Shown here piece after piece: positions 34,051-42,962 of a DNA stretch of 64,000 nt. Within the stretch, counting starts at the first letter, position 1. The number at the start of each line of letters is the position of its first letter. The position numbers were made by a program, and so were the translations under genes. The notes beneath the pieces are model-generated. The model worked only from the letters and a program-made list of their open reading frames with translations. It was not told the DNA's origin and ran no database searches. The stretch is from CAVRUH01 sp963822595 (GTDB lineage Bacteria > Chlamydiota > Chlamydiia > Chlamydiales > Waddliaceae), in NCBI GenBank assembly GCA_963822595.1, contig CAWGIG010000002.1, forward strand, positions 124,001-188,000. Reading direction: 5' to 3'.

Positions 34051-36042
34051 ATGACAGATTTAAATGTTACAAATTTTTTTAAGTACTATATTTTCTACCC
34101 TACCGATAGATCCTTAAAAGAACAAGATCATACAACAGCAAGGGTTGCTTCGATTGCGCTACTCGTATTTACGGCAGGGATTGTACATATTTTTTGTGCC
34201 ATCTTTTTGTTTGATAGTGATATAACTCAAGTTCGAGCCATGAGAAAAGGTATGCAGCCCCAAATTTGCATTAAAAAAAATACAAAAGGACAGTTTGGCA
34301 ATATTACTGTCGAAGTAAAGTATGTGCGTGATATCTGCCAAATGAAAACAGATGCAATCGTCAATGCTGCGAATAAACAGTTAGTAGCCGGTTCCGGCGT
34401 TTGTGGAAAGATATGGGAACAGGGCGGGGATCATATATTTCAAGAGTGCCGCGAGTATCTCTCTGAAAATAAACGACAAAATTTAGAAGATGGTGAAGCC
34501 ATGATTACAAGTGGCGGCCGTCTAAAAGCGCGACATGTGATCCATGCTGTGGGACCTAGTATAGAAAATGGCAAAAATCCCAATTCTGAAGAAAAACAAA
34601 GTTTATATAATGCTTATTTCAATAGCCTGATCCTTGCATCCGATAATAATTTGGAATCCATTGCATTCCCGTCAATTAGCACAGGAATTTTCAATTTTAA
34701 TCTATTAAAAGCTCCTGAAATAGCGATAAGGGCGTTCAAGGATTTTGCTGAACAACACCCAAGTTCATCTCTCAAGAATATTACTATGGCTGTTTGGGAA
34801 GAAAATTCGTTACTTTATGGGAAAGCTCTTAATGAAGAAGTTCCTGTTAAAGTGGCCGAGTTTCAAGCGGATGGAAATCTAGGTGTTGAGGTTGATTCTC
34901 CTCAAATCGTCGTCGATTCTGCTTCATTGCTCTTGGAATTTTATAATGGCAATGGTAAGGACATTTTCGGAAGGGAAATTAATATGATTTTGGGATGGAA
35001 TAATAACGAATTGGAATGTGAAAAAGCTTGTGATTTAATGCACTGGTTATTTCCTCTTGACGAGAAGCCCATTCTTTGGGGCAAAAAGGCTCCTGTTTTA
35101 ACTCCGGAATTGATTCAAGCCATGAAGAGTGATCCAGTCATTATGGCAAATCTTCTGAATTCTTTCCGACGCATGTTAAAATTTTATGGATTACAATATG
35201 ACGACACTGATAAAAAGGTTATAATTACAAGTAACTTTATTAATAGGGCAACGTATTGGTGTACTCCGGAAAGTGATCATTTCAGTTACATCGAGCGCAT
35301 TTTAAAATGCCTCATGATTTTTGGATATAATGATGAGGCAACGGCGTTATTTTCCTGTTTAACTGAGATTAAAAACGGGGATTTGCTTACGGAAGATCAA
35401 ATAGTTCTCATGAAGCAAGCTATTAAAGTAGGGGAAAAGGTTACTATGAATACTATCTCGGGAAATGCAGCTACATTAGATGCTTACAATACGGGTGTCG
35501 ATGCATACGTCAGCGGCACACCAGGCGAAACAAGCGGCAGTGTTAAAGTTTGGATAGATCATCTGTTGAGTTATTTAAAAGTAGACGCACAAATTATCGA
35601 AATTGGTTCAGCTTTTGGTAGAGATGCGGATTATATCGAATCACGAGGATTTACAGTTGCCAGGACCGACGCCGCTCAAAGTTTTGTAGATCTGCTTTTG
35701 ACAAAAGGGCATTCAGCACAAAATTTTAATATTTTGAAAGATGAATTCTCTTCATTTTATGACGTTGTTTTTGCCAATTGTGTATTTCTACACTTCACAA
35801 GGGAAGAACTAAGAAATGTTCTTGAAAAAATCCATGCAAATTTATTCGCCAACGGCATTCTTGCTTTTTCGGTAAAGATTGGAGAAGGGGAGGAATGGAC
35901 AAACGAAAAGGTGGGAAATCCGAGATATTTTTGCTACTGGAAAAGGGATGACATTCAATCACTCCTTGAATCTACCGGCTTTGAGGTAGATACTATGACC
36001 GAAGATGGTAAGTTCTTGCAGATAATATCAAAACGAAAATAG
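34051..36042 (+). CDS. Macro domain / OGFr-like / methyltransferase fusion with membrane anchor
   Basis: The 663-residue product has four parts. A hydrophobic span (33-54) would anchor it. Residues about 85-265 are a macro domain: DAIVNAAN at 101-108, GSGVCGKI (114-121) and the PSISTGIFNF loop (207-216) that binds ADP-ribose phosphates. Residues about 295-440 match the conserved domain of the opioid growth factor receptor family (GREINMILGWNNNELE, DLMHWLFPLDE, LTPELIQAM, SFRRMLKFYGL). Residues about 490-663 are a class I methyltransferase with motif I IIEIGSAFGRDADYIE (515-530). Macro domains read or remove ADP-ribose. It has its own upstream region and is not coupled to the island. I know no such three-way fusion. 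Confidence 0.78.
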   Translation: MTDLNVTNFFKYYIFYPTDRSLKEQDHTTARVASIALLVFTAGIVHIFCAIFLFDSDITQVRAMRKGMQPQICIKKNTKGQFGNITVEVKYVRDICQMKTDAIVNAANKQLVAGSGVCGKIWEQGGDHIFQECREYLSENKRQNLEDGEAMITSGGRLKARHVIHAVGPSIENGKNPNSEEKQSLYNAYFNSLILASDNNLESIAFPSISTGIFNFNLLKAPEIAIRAFKDFAEQHPSSSLKNITMAVWEENSLLYGKALNEEVPVKVAEFQADGNLGVEVDSPQIVVDSASLLLEFYNGNGKDIFGREINMILGWNNNELECEKACDLMHWLFPLDEKPILWGKKAPVLTPELIQAMKSDPVIMANLLNSFRRMLKFYGLQYDDTDKKVIITSNFINRATYWCTPESDHFSYIERILKCLMIFGYNDEATALFSCLTEIKNGDLLTEDQIVLMKQAIKVGEKVTMNTISGNAATLDAYNTGVDAYVSGTPGETSGSVKVWIDHLLSYLKVDAQIIEIGSAFGRDADYIESRGFTVARTDAAQSFVDLLLTKGHSAQNFNILKDEFSSFYDVVFANCVFLHFTREELRNVLEKIHANLFANGILAFSVKIGEGEEWTNEKVGNPRYFCYWKRDDIQSLLESTGFEVDTMTEDGKFLQIISKRK

Positions 36043-36137
36043 GCCTGGCAACAGCACCTTTGGGAGCCTACTAATATCCCAGTGGAATAAAATGCTGTAA
36101 TAAATTATACTATTTACAATGCAATATAAGGCAAATC

Positions 36138-37426
36138 ATGGGTACTTTTGAGAATATTATCGTTATCTTTTTGTTAATTTCAGCAAGTTTCTTCTTTGCA
36201 CTGTCTGAAATAGCTTTGGCAGCGTCGCGAAAAATGCGGCTTCAGCCTCGTGCGAATGAAGGGGATACCAACGCTCAAAAAGTCCTAGATCTTCAAGCCC
36301 ACCCTGGCAGCTTCTTTACCGTCATCCAAATTGGATTCAACGCCGTCACCATTTTGGGTGGTATTCTCGGAGAATCCGCCTTTAAACCGCATGTTGTCAA
36401 TCTTTTATCCATGTTTTTTGAAGGCTCATGGATAGATCCGGTCAGCTTTGGCATTTCAGTCTTTTTAGTTTCCTCGTTATACATTATTTTCGCTGATCTT
36501 ATCCCCAAACGCTTAGCCATGCTTGCCCCGGAAGAAGTTGCGGTGGTCATCGTTCGACCTATGCTATTTTTGATTGTCGTTCTTAAACCCTTCATCTGGT
36601 TGTATAATGGGTTGTGTAATCTCATTTTTAGTCTATTCCATGTTTCCATCAAACGCGATGATGAAATTACTCCTGCCGATATCATGGCGATGGTCGAAGA
36701 GGGGGCAGAATCCGGTACGCTCCAGCGCCACGAGCACGAACTGCTTGGTAATGTTCTTGAACTTGAATCCCGGACCGTGGGTTCGGCTATGACAGCACGC
36801 GAAAGTTTAGTTTATTTTACCACAAAAGAATCTCAAGAAAGTATCAAAGCAAAGATCGGTGATCATCCTCACCTGAAATTTTTAGTCGTTGATAAAGTGC
36901 TAGACAATATCGTCGGTTATGTGGATAGCCGCAATATTTTAATACAACTTTTGAATGGCGAACAGGTCAACTTGCAAAAGAGGGTCTTGTAAAACAAGCT
37001 CTGATGATTCCTGATACTTTGACCCTTTATGAGGTGTTGGCTCAATTTAAATCTGCCGGCAATGACTTTGCTGTTGTTCTGAATGAATATGCCCTTGTGA
37101 TGGGAGTAATCACCCTCAGAGATGTGATGAGTATCGTGATGGGTGAGCTGGTGAGTAACACGGAAGATCAAATCATACAGCGGGATGCAGATTCATGGCT
37201 CATTGACGGCTCAACGCCTTTAATTGACGTCATGCGTGTTCTTCATATCGAAGAATTTCCGGATACGGAATCTTATGAAACGATTGCCGGCTTCATGATG
37301 TACACCCTGCGGAAGATTCCTAAACGGACCGATTTTGTGATCCACGGCGGTTACAAATTCGAAGTCGTAGACATCGATAATTATAAAATCGATCAGCTTC
37401 TAGTTACCAGAGTGAGCAACATCTAA
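36138..37426 (+). pseudogene. CNNM/CorC-type membrane protein (hemolysin family), frameshifted
   Basis: The N-terminal frame (36138-36992) gives a CNNM transmembrane domain with four hydrophobic segments (about 5-27, 60-80, 100-125, 135-155) and the start of the CBS pair. The C-terminal frame (to 37426) gives the rest of CBS2 and the FAD/CorC-C domain (SWLIDGSTPLIDVMRVL, IAGFMMYTLRKIP). The full protein would be about 430 residues, the normal length for this magnesium/cobalt-efflux-type family. The join lies at about 36975-36980: CAAAAG reads Q-K-R, but restoring one A gives QKEGLVKQALMIPDTLTLYEVL in frame. Loss of one base in an A-run; a sequencing artefact is possible. Confidence 0.8.
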
Positions 37427-37510
37427 ACATTTTTAATTTGTTTTTTCTCTTGTATTTAAATTTATTTGATGTTATTGTTATTTAAATTTATTTAAAAAGA
37501 GGTTGTTAAA

Positions 37511-38794
37511 ATGAGTTATTTCCCAAGCGCCACACAGGCGAGACTACAACAAGCTTTTGCAACGCATTCTGTGGATCTTGAAGTGAGAGAAGATCTTTTT
37601 GTTGTACAAAATTCACAGAAAAGCACAAATGATAAAATTCGAGAAATTGTCGAGTCTGCTGGCTTTTGCCCTTTTATTTTTCCAACCAAAATAGATAGAA
37701 ATTTCGCATTTACTCTAACGCCCTATAAAATACCTGAATTTTTCGAAATATGCCAACTATTAGAACCACTAGCTTTGGTTGAAAACGAAGGCTCCAATCC
37801 GAAGGAGAGTTGGGTACAAGTTAATTCATTTAGGGCCATTGTAAGACCCGCATTAAATAAGGCGTTAACTGAAATTGTTTCACGTTATGATAAGGGGAAG
37901 AATCCGATTGTGGAAATAGGATGCGGTAAAGGCTATGAGCTAGCGGAACATATTTCAAAAAAAACGATTAAAATCCAACCGGATCTAAATGAATGCCAAA
38001 TGTTAAGGAAAGAAACATCGGATCCTATATATCACACCGATATTAAAGGTTTATACGATTGCTTGTTAACGAGTGGTAAAAAGATACCGCTTGTCTATGC
38101 TCTGAGTGTCTTTGATACGATGAATTCTCAAGATAGAATGGTGAGTTTCTCTCAAATTTCTAATCTTCAGCAAGCTGGAGACCGCATTTTGATCATGCAC
38201 GATACAAATCCATTATTAGATGTATTCCTTGAGCTTCTGGATAAACGATATCCAGATCACGCTGTATTCCCTTATTTCCCCTTATTAAATAGACCTGCAA
38301 AATTTTCTGTTATCATGATTCCATTAGAGATAGTCAAATCCAAACTTTCTTCAAACGAATTTGCACAAATGATGGAAGAAGAATCCATGACGATCCTTCA
38401 AAGTCGAGGATCTGAAATGCAAAATTCCCTTCAAAGACTCCAAAGGGAACTTGATCTTGATGTGATTGTCCTGGAAGATTTTTTTGTGGAACAGGTCAAA
38501 GGTGAATTAAACGAGATAGGCTACGCAACAAATGTTTTTTATCACCATTCATTCGAAATTGCCGCCGCTCCAACAGGCGAGCAAAATATAACAGAGGATC
38601 TACTCTATAAATCCGTTACCGATACTTGCACTGTGAGGCAATGGTCATTAAGGGATGCAAACTTGATAGATTCTTTGGCTCAAAAAGGACTGACATTACC
38701 CCATTTCGATGAGTCCTTTCTTAGGAGGCTTAGAGCAACGGGTCAAAAAATATTTGGCGCCCAAATACTTGTGATTGAAGCTCAAAAGAAATGA
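37511..38794 (+). CDS. Protein with a class I methyltransferase-like domain, unknown family
   Basis: The product has 427 residues. After a 125-residue N-terminal domain comes a methyltransferase-like core: motif I NPIVEIGCGKGYELAE (about residues 132-147), an acidic residue region PDLNECQML, and a YALSVFDTMNS / GDRILIMHDTNP pair corresponding to motifs IV-V. The C-terminal 200 residues are helical with repeated acidic stretches and no motif I recognise. AAAGAGG precedes the ATG. It is a single gene in a gap of its own. The enzyme core looks intact, but the substrate is unknown. Confidence 0.68.
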   Translation: MSYFPSATQARLQQAFATHSVDLEVREDLFVVQNSQKSTNDKIREIVESAGFCPFIFPTKIDRNFAFTLTPYKIPEFFEICQLLEPLALVENEGSNPKESWVQVNSFRAIVRPALNKALTEIVSRYDKGKNPIVEIGCGKGYELAEHISKKTIKIQPDLNECQMLRKETSDPIYHTDIKGLYDCLLTSGKKIPLVYALSVFDTMNSQDRMVSFSQISNLQQAGDRILIMHDTNPLLDVFLELLDKRYPDHAVFPYFPLLNRPAKFSVIMIPLEIVKSKLSSNEFAQMMEEESMTILQSRGSEMQNSLQRLQRELDLDVIVLEDFFVEQVKGELNEIGYATNVFYHHSFEIAAAPTGEQNITEDLLYKSVTDTCTVRQWSLRDANLIDSLAQKGLTLPHFDESFLRRLRATGQKIFGAQILVIEAQKK

Positions 38795-38935
38795 AGTGAC
38801 CTAAAGTTCCTCCTCGGCGTCTCTTGCCGCCGCGCCCCCGCGTTTGAAAGGATGAATTTAGGTCTTATAATCTGTTGATTTAATCCCCCAAATTATATAA
38901 GCTGAGCGCGATATTATCTAACATAGGATTTAACC

Positions 38936-40453
38936 GTGAAAAAAATTTTAGGTGTTGTTTTAGTCATCGTTGTTGCTTATTCCGGCTTCTGGTACTACGA
39001 AGCAAATAAGGGCAAAACTTATATCGAACAGAAAATGAATGAAGCAAATATTCACTCGGATAAGATCAGCCTCTCAGGCTATCCATGTACGTACGACGTT
39101 ACAATTGAGAACCCAGTTTGGGTCCGAGAAAATGTCTCTGTTGCATTGCAAGGAAAAGTTCATATTGCCACAAACATCTTGGGTAATAAATTTTGGGTTT
39201 CTAGAAATGGTGAAATCCATGCAAAATTAGATGGTATATCAGAAATAGAATCGTTTATTTTGAAAGGGGAAAATCAAGTTTTCCTTGAAGTGAGAGATTC
39301 TTATTTCCTAAACCATCCTTTTCAGTCCCTTCCGATGGCGTTTTCCGATGAAGATGATCTTGTTATCTATCACAAGTTGAAGGAAGTTGCCATCTCAGGA
39401 AAAGACTTCAATATCCAGATCACGGATAACAATGGAACATCAACAATTGATATCGGTAGTCTTGATTTAAAGTGGAAAAATTCACTCAACGATAAATCTC
39501 AAACGCATCAGATCGATTTTAATATTACAGACTATGCAGCAAACTTAAGCTCATCAGAAAAATCGGATCAGACTTTTCCTGATTTCATTCAAGCTATTGC
39601 TTCAACAACTAAATCTCAAAAAATGTCATTCGTCGGTGAATTCACTATCCCTAAAGAGGATTTTAATTTAATGACTTTCCCTGAGATGTCATGGAATATT
39701 TCAAGTTTTGATTCCAGCTCGCCCCTTGGAAAAGGTCACAGTAATGCGTCCTTCTCTGTCGTGAAAAAAGATGGACAACATGTAGAAATCACCTTCGATT
39801 TGAATTCTGACAGTACCATATTTGAAAAGCCCTTTCAGGACAAAATGAATGAACTCTTCACCTCACTTAAAAATCCCGCGAAGGCTCACTTCCCGGAAGC
39901 GGAAAAATTAAGGGAGATGTTGAAGGAGCACGAAAGCGAAGTAAGGGCTGTCGTTCCTAATTTTCCTGCATTGAGTCCGCTTAGAATGAAAATCAACTTG
40001 AAAGCTCTTTTCCATGCACTCACCCCTGCGACGGAAAATGGGGAGATTGATATCGATAGCTTCAATGTTACTATGGCCCCATACAGCTTTTTGTCGGGTG
40101 GAAAATTTAAACTTGAGTCGAATCAGTTTGAAGGTGCCTATAAGATTAAAGTCGTGAATTATAAGAAAATGATTGACGACATGGTAAGTTATACAAACAA
40201 TCTATATAAGGTTTTGACCAAAATTTATGATAGGCCTGAGATCTTCGATTTTCAAATAACACCGAAGATGCATGAGGATATCCTGAAGTTCTTAGCGGAA
40301 ATTTCCGATGAACCCAAAAAAGAGAACCAGGATTTACACATTACTGTTAAGGTGCAGAAGGATGGCTCTGTGTTTATTGGATCGTTAGAAGCGATGCAAG
40401 CGGCAGCCAAATGGGATAGCCTTTTCAAGGTACATGAGGAAAAGAAACCCTAA
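38936..40453 (+). CDS. DUF2125-like envelope protein
   Basis: The 505-residue product begins at GTG 38936. An N-terminal hydrophobic anchor (ILGVVLVIVVAYSGFWYY, residues 4-21) is followed by a KGKTYIEQKM...SLSGYPCTYDVTIENPVW segment, as in DUF2125/YdgA-like proteins. The rest is a long beta-rich periplasmic region. This family resembles outer-membrane-biogenesis and lipid-transport-related proteins; no specific role is known. The GTG is chosen because the signal-anchor follows at once and no ATG precedes it in frame. It ends just before a large palindromic element. Confidence 0.7.
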   Translation: MKKILGVVLVIVVAYSGFWYYEANKGKTYIEQKMNEANIHSDKISLSGYPCTYDVTIENPVWVRENVSVALQGKVHIATNILGNKFWVSRNGEIHAKLDGISEIESFILKGENQVFLEVRDSYFLNHPFQSLPMAFSDEDDLVIYHKLKEVAISGKDFNIQITDNNGTSTIDIGSLDLKWKNSLNDKSQTHQIDFNITDYAANLSSSEKSDQTFPDFIQAIASTTKSQKMSFVGEFTIPKEDFNLMTFPEMSWNISSFDSSSPLGKGHSNASFSVVKKDGQHVEITFDLNSDSTIFEKPFQDKMNELFTSLKNPAKAHFPEAEKLREMLKEHESEVRAVVPNFPALSPLRMKINLKALFHALTPATENGEIDIDSFNVTMAPYSFLSGGKFKLESNQFEGAYKIKVVNYKKMIDDMVSYTNNLYKVLTKIYDRPEIFDFQITPKMHEDILKFLAEISDEPKKENQDLHITVKVQKDGSVFIGSLEAMQAAAKWDSLFKVHEEKKP

Positions 40454-40497
40454 TCTTGGTTTCTAGTTCATTCAGGCGGGGACTCATGGTTCCCGCT

Positions 40498-40950
40498 TTC
40501 TCAAGCCATGAGCCCTAAAAGCTAATTTCGTGACAACCCAGGCAGAGCAAAGGTGCAATGTCACATTTCATGAGGGCTGAAAGCCTGCCTTTTGATAGCC
40601 CTGGCAGGGCGAAGCGAAATGTCATCAACTTAAAGAATGTTTATCAATTTCATGAGGGCTGAAAGCCAGGCTTTTGATAGCCCAGGCAGAGCAAAGCGAA
40701 GGCCTGGGGAAAAGGGTGAAAAAAATGAAAATGCCCTGCAAGGGCGACTCATCCATTTTTGCATAGATATAATTTTCACCGGAATGAGTCGCCCTTGCAG
40801 GGCTCTGAATTTTTTTTTATCGACGTCGACCCAGGCCTTCACTTCGCTCTGCCTGGGCTATCAAAAGGCAGGCTTTCAGCCCTCATGAAATGATAAAATT
40901 TCTTTAATTTGATGACATTGCGATTCAAGCTTTCAGCCCTCGCTTGCTTG
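40498..40950. repeat. Large palindromic element, copy 2 (MITE-like)
   Basis: The core 40617-40922 is a near-perfect palindrome with the same outer arm (GTCATCAACTTAAAGAATG...GGGCTGAAAGCC), inner arm (GCCCTGCAAGGGCGACTCAT) and centre as the element at 18865-19222. Extra, partial left-arm pieces precede it (40498-40616) and a partial right arm follows to about 40950. The small ORFs read through it are palindrome artefacts. Confidence 0.8.
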
Positions 40951-40966
40951 GCTAGACTTAAATCTC

Positions 40967-41950
40967 TTAGTTTACTAGTTCATCCCAAACGGGGACGAAG
41001 CGCTGAAGCATGCCTATGAGTTGCCTTTCGCGCGCTATATCCCCGCAATCCCGATTATATAATATGTACAATCCTCGGCGTAAGATGTGGTCCACTGCTG
41101 CATATACTATGGGGTTTTCTGTATTATTCAACCTCGAATAGGCTTCCGTCGTGCGCTTCACCAAGTCGTCATGTATGCAAAAGAGCTTCCCGAATTCTAC
41201 AGCGTAGTCTCCTGTGGCGGCATCTGAAAAGTCAAAGACACCTGATACCTTTTGCTTCTTTGTATCGAAAGCGAAGTTTTCTCCATGAAGGTCATTGTGT
41301 AACAGCACTTGCCGCGAAGAATCCTTAGGCTGTTCTTTGGCATAGGCTAGCGCTTCGGCTACAAGGCGCTCAATTTCTTCGTTGGGGAGGGTGCCGAGGA
41401 GGGAATTTTCTATCCATTCGAGAGGAAGACCATATTCCGGGTAGCCCCATGCTTTGGCTTCCTCGACACTGACAGCGTTATGAAGCTGGCTGATAAACAG
41501 AGCCAGTGATTCTGCGATTTCTTGGCGGATTTCGTCGGAGAGGGAAAGGTATAAATCTTTTAAGAGGGGCACACCGATAATTTTTTGATAGCCTACGAAA
41601 GCGGTATGTTTTCCGTAGAATTCATAATGGGGTGTTGGCATCGATATCTGCGACTGTAGCCGATCGAGTAGAAATTTTTCCCGTTCAAGAATCGAACAAA
41701 AGGCTTTTGAGCGAGGAAAGCGAAAGATCCATTCGCCATTGACATCTGCGACGAGATTATCCCATCCCGAGGAAATAAGAGTGAGGGAGTTGATTGTGAG
41801 TTCCGGAACTTCTTGGGTGAGGACTTTTAATATTGTAGATTCGTCGTGTTGTTCGAGTAGGGTGAGTTGTGTCTCTTGGGCAGTTATTGTGCTTACTGGA
41901 GCGAGAAGCACTCCTAGGATAACAAAAATTTTTACAAAAAAAGATATCAT
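40967..41950 (-). CDS. APH-fold phosphotransferase with a signal peptide
   Basis: The 327-residue product starts with a clear signal peptide (hydrophobic about 4-20, cleavage after TITA, residue 24). A complete aminoglycoside-phosphotransferase fold follows: a Gly-containing SSGWDNLVADV loop, FRFPR where the ATP-contacting lysine is normally found, a catalytic loop HNDLHGEN (His218, Asp220, Asn225) and the metal-binding DFSD (240-243). Because the periplasm has no ATP, export points to an effector acting in a host or to a secreted enzyme of another type. It stands alone on the minus strand next to a palindromic element. It is unrelated in its head to the kinase-like pair at 29-33 kb. Confidence 0.78.
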   Translation of the reverse strand: MISFFVKIFVILGVLLAPVSTITAQETQLTLLEQHDESTILKVLTQEVPELTINSLTLISSGWDNLVADVNGEWIFRFPRSKAFCSILEREKFLLDRLQSQISMPTPHYEFYGKHTAFVGYQKIIGVPLLKDLYLSLSDEIRQEIAESLALFISQLHNAVSVEEAKAWGYPEYGLPLEWIENSLLGTLPNEEIERLVAEALAYAKEQPKDSSRQVLLHNDLHGENFAFDTKKQKVSGVFDFSDAATGDYAVEFGKLFCIHDDLVKRTTEAYSRLNNTENPIVYAAVDHILRRGLYILYNRDCGDIARERQLIGMLQRFVPVWDELVN

Positions 41951-42030
41951 GATGGACTCCTTACAGCAAAAATTTAGCTTAAGATGAATTATTAATCAAT
42001 TTTTATATGAACATGTTCATCACCTAACTA

Positions 42031-42124
42031 TACCGAAGTGAATTCAAAATTTGGTTCTAGGGCTTCGTCAAAGCTCCCGGGGTTGAACGAAGTCCAGGAA
42101 CCAAATTTTGAGTTCACTTCGGTA
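42031..42124. repeat. Inverted repeat (TACCGAAGTGAA family)
   Basis: TACCGAAGTGAATTCAAAATTTGGTTC and GAACCAAATTTTGAGTTCACTTCGGTA form long arms with few mismatches around a GC-rich loop. It lies in the 384-bp gap between two divergent genes. No gene is seen in the gap. Confidence 0.8.
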
Positions 42125-42137
42125 TAAATACCACGTA

Positions 42138-42222
42138 GTTCACGAAGAAAAAAGAAGGACACGCGAAGATTTGGGAAATAATTTTTATTCATCTTCGCGT
42201 GTCCTTCGTTTTCTTCGTGAAC
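42138..42222. repeat. Inverted repeat (CTTCGCGTGTCCTTCG family)
   Basis: GTTCACGAAGAAAAAAGAAGGACACGCGAAGAT and its near-exact reverse complement enclose an A+T-rich loop. One arm (CTTCGCGTGTCCTTCG...TTCTTCG) recurs alone at 52641-52679. Confidence 0.8.
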
Positions 42223-42334
42223 TTCGCTGCTTTTAGAGGTTATTGAGTGAACATGTACGTAATTTTCTATTTAATATACAAACAAAACTGACTTTGATAT
42301 TCTTTTATCATTTATAATGAAAAAGGAATGTTAA

Positions 42335-42922
42335 ATGTATAAAATAATTGTTACTTGTTTTGTTTTTTGTTTTTATACTAATCTTGTTTATGCCGAATCT
42401 TGCTTGTCTTCTCAAGAAGTGCAAGAAAGTCTCAATAGAATCCAACAGCTTCCTGAAGCTAGAGAAATGATGCAAGCGATCCAAAAAGAAGGTCCTATAC
42501 GCATAGCGATTTCCGATAACGCCGTTTCCAAACAGTTTGGCGCTTGCTGGGATGTCGAACAACGGGTGATCCTTATCTATCCTCCGTTTCATTATTCGAT
42601 GGGTCAAATTATCGGATCGATATTATTCGAAATGCATAATGCCCGCACGCATTCTCAGATTCTCCATTATGATGCATTGGCTATTGAAGGTAAAATTGAT
42701 AGGGAAGCCTATATTCGATCGATTGAACATATGGAATATGTCAATTCGAAAAATACGGCGGCAATGGTAGATGCTGGAATTGCTAGAGGGATATTTCCGC
42801 CTGAGTCAAAGCGTAATACATATAGAGATTTCGAAGAGCATTATTATTATCAGCAATATGGCGGGCATTCGGCTTGGATAGGGCGTTCTTATGATCACTT
42901 GGCTCCGAGCGGTACATCATAA
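42335..42922 (+). CDS. Small exported protein, unknown function
   Basis: The 195-residue product has a typical signal peptide (MYKIIVTCFVFCFYTNLVYA, about 1-20). The mature protein contains a helix LSSQEVQESLNRIQQLPEA and a segment RVILIYPPFHYSMGQIIGSILFEMHNA. That segment has the look of a strand plus active-site helix, but I find no metal or catalytic triad I can name. A C-terminal aromatic HYYYQQYGGHSAW follows. An AAGGAATGTTAA precedes the ATG. It converges with the papain-like gene 40 bp away, and both may be delivered proteins. Confidence 0.6.
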   Translation: MYKIIVTCFVFCFYTNLVYAESCLSSQEVQESLNRIQQLPEAREMMQAIQKEGPIRIAISDNAVSKQFGACWDVEQRVILIYPPFHYSMGQIIGSILFEMHNARTHSQILHYDALAIEGKIDREAYIRSIEHMEYVNSKNTAAMVDAGIARGIFPPESKRNTYRDFEEHYYYQQYGGHSAWIGRSYDHLAPSGTS

Positions 42923-42962
42923 AATGTGAAGTGCGCCAATTTCTTGGCGCACGCAAGGCAAA

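Noticed and set aside
38798..38864. Hairpin GACCTAAA ... TTTAGGTC after the 37511 gene
   Set aside because: The stem is short with a long GC-rich loop and no T-run; too weak to call a terminator.
40630..40888. Two overlapping ORFs, one on each strand (40637-40888 + and 40630-40842 -)
   Set aside because: They lie entirely in the large palindromic element, so both strands read nearly the same sequence; the similarity between the two products is a palindrome artefact.
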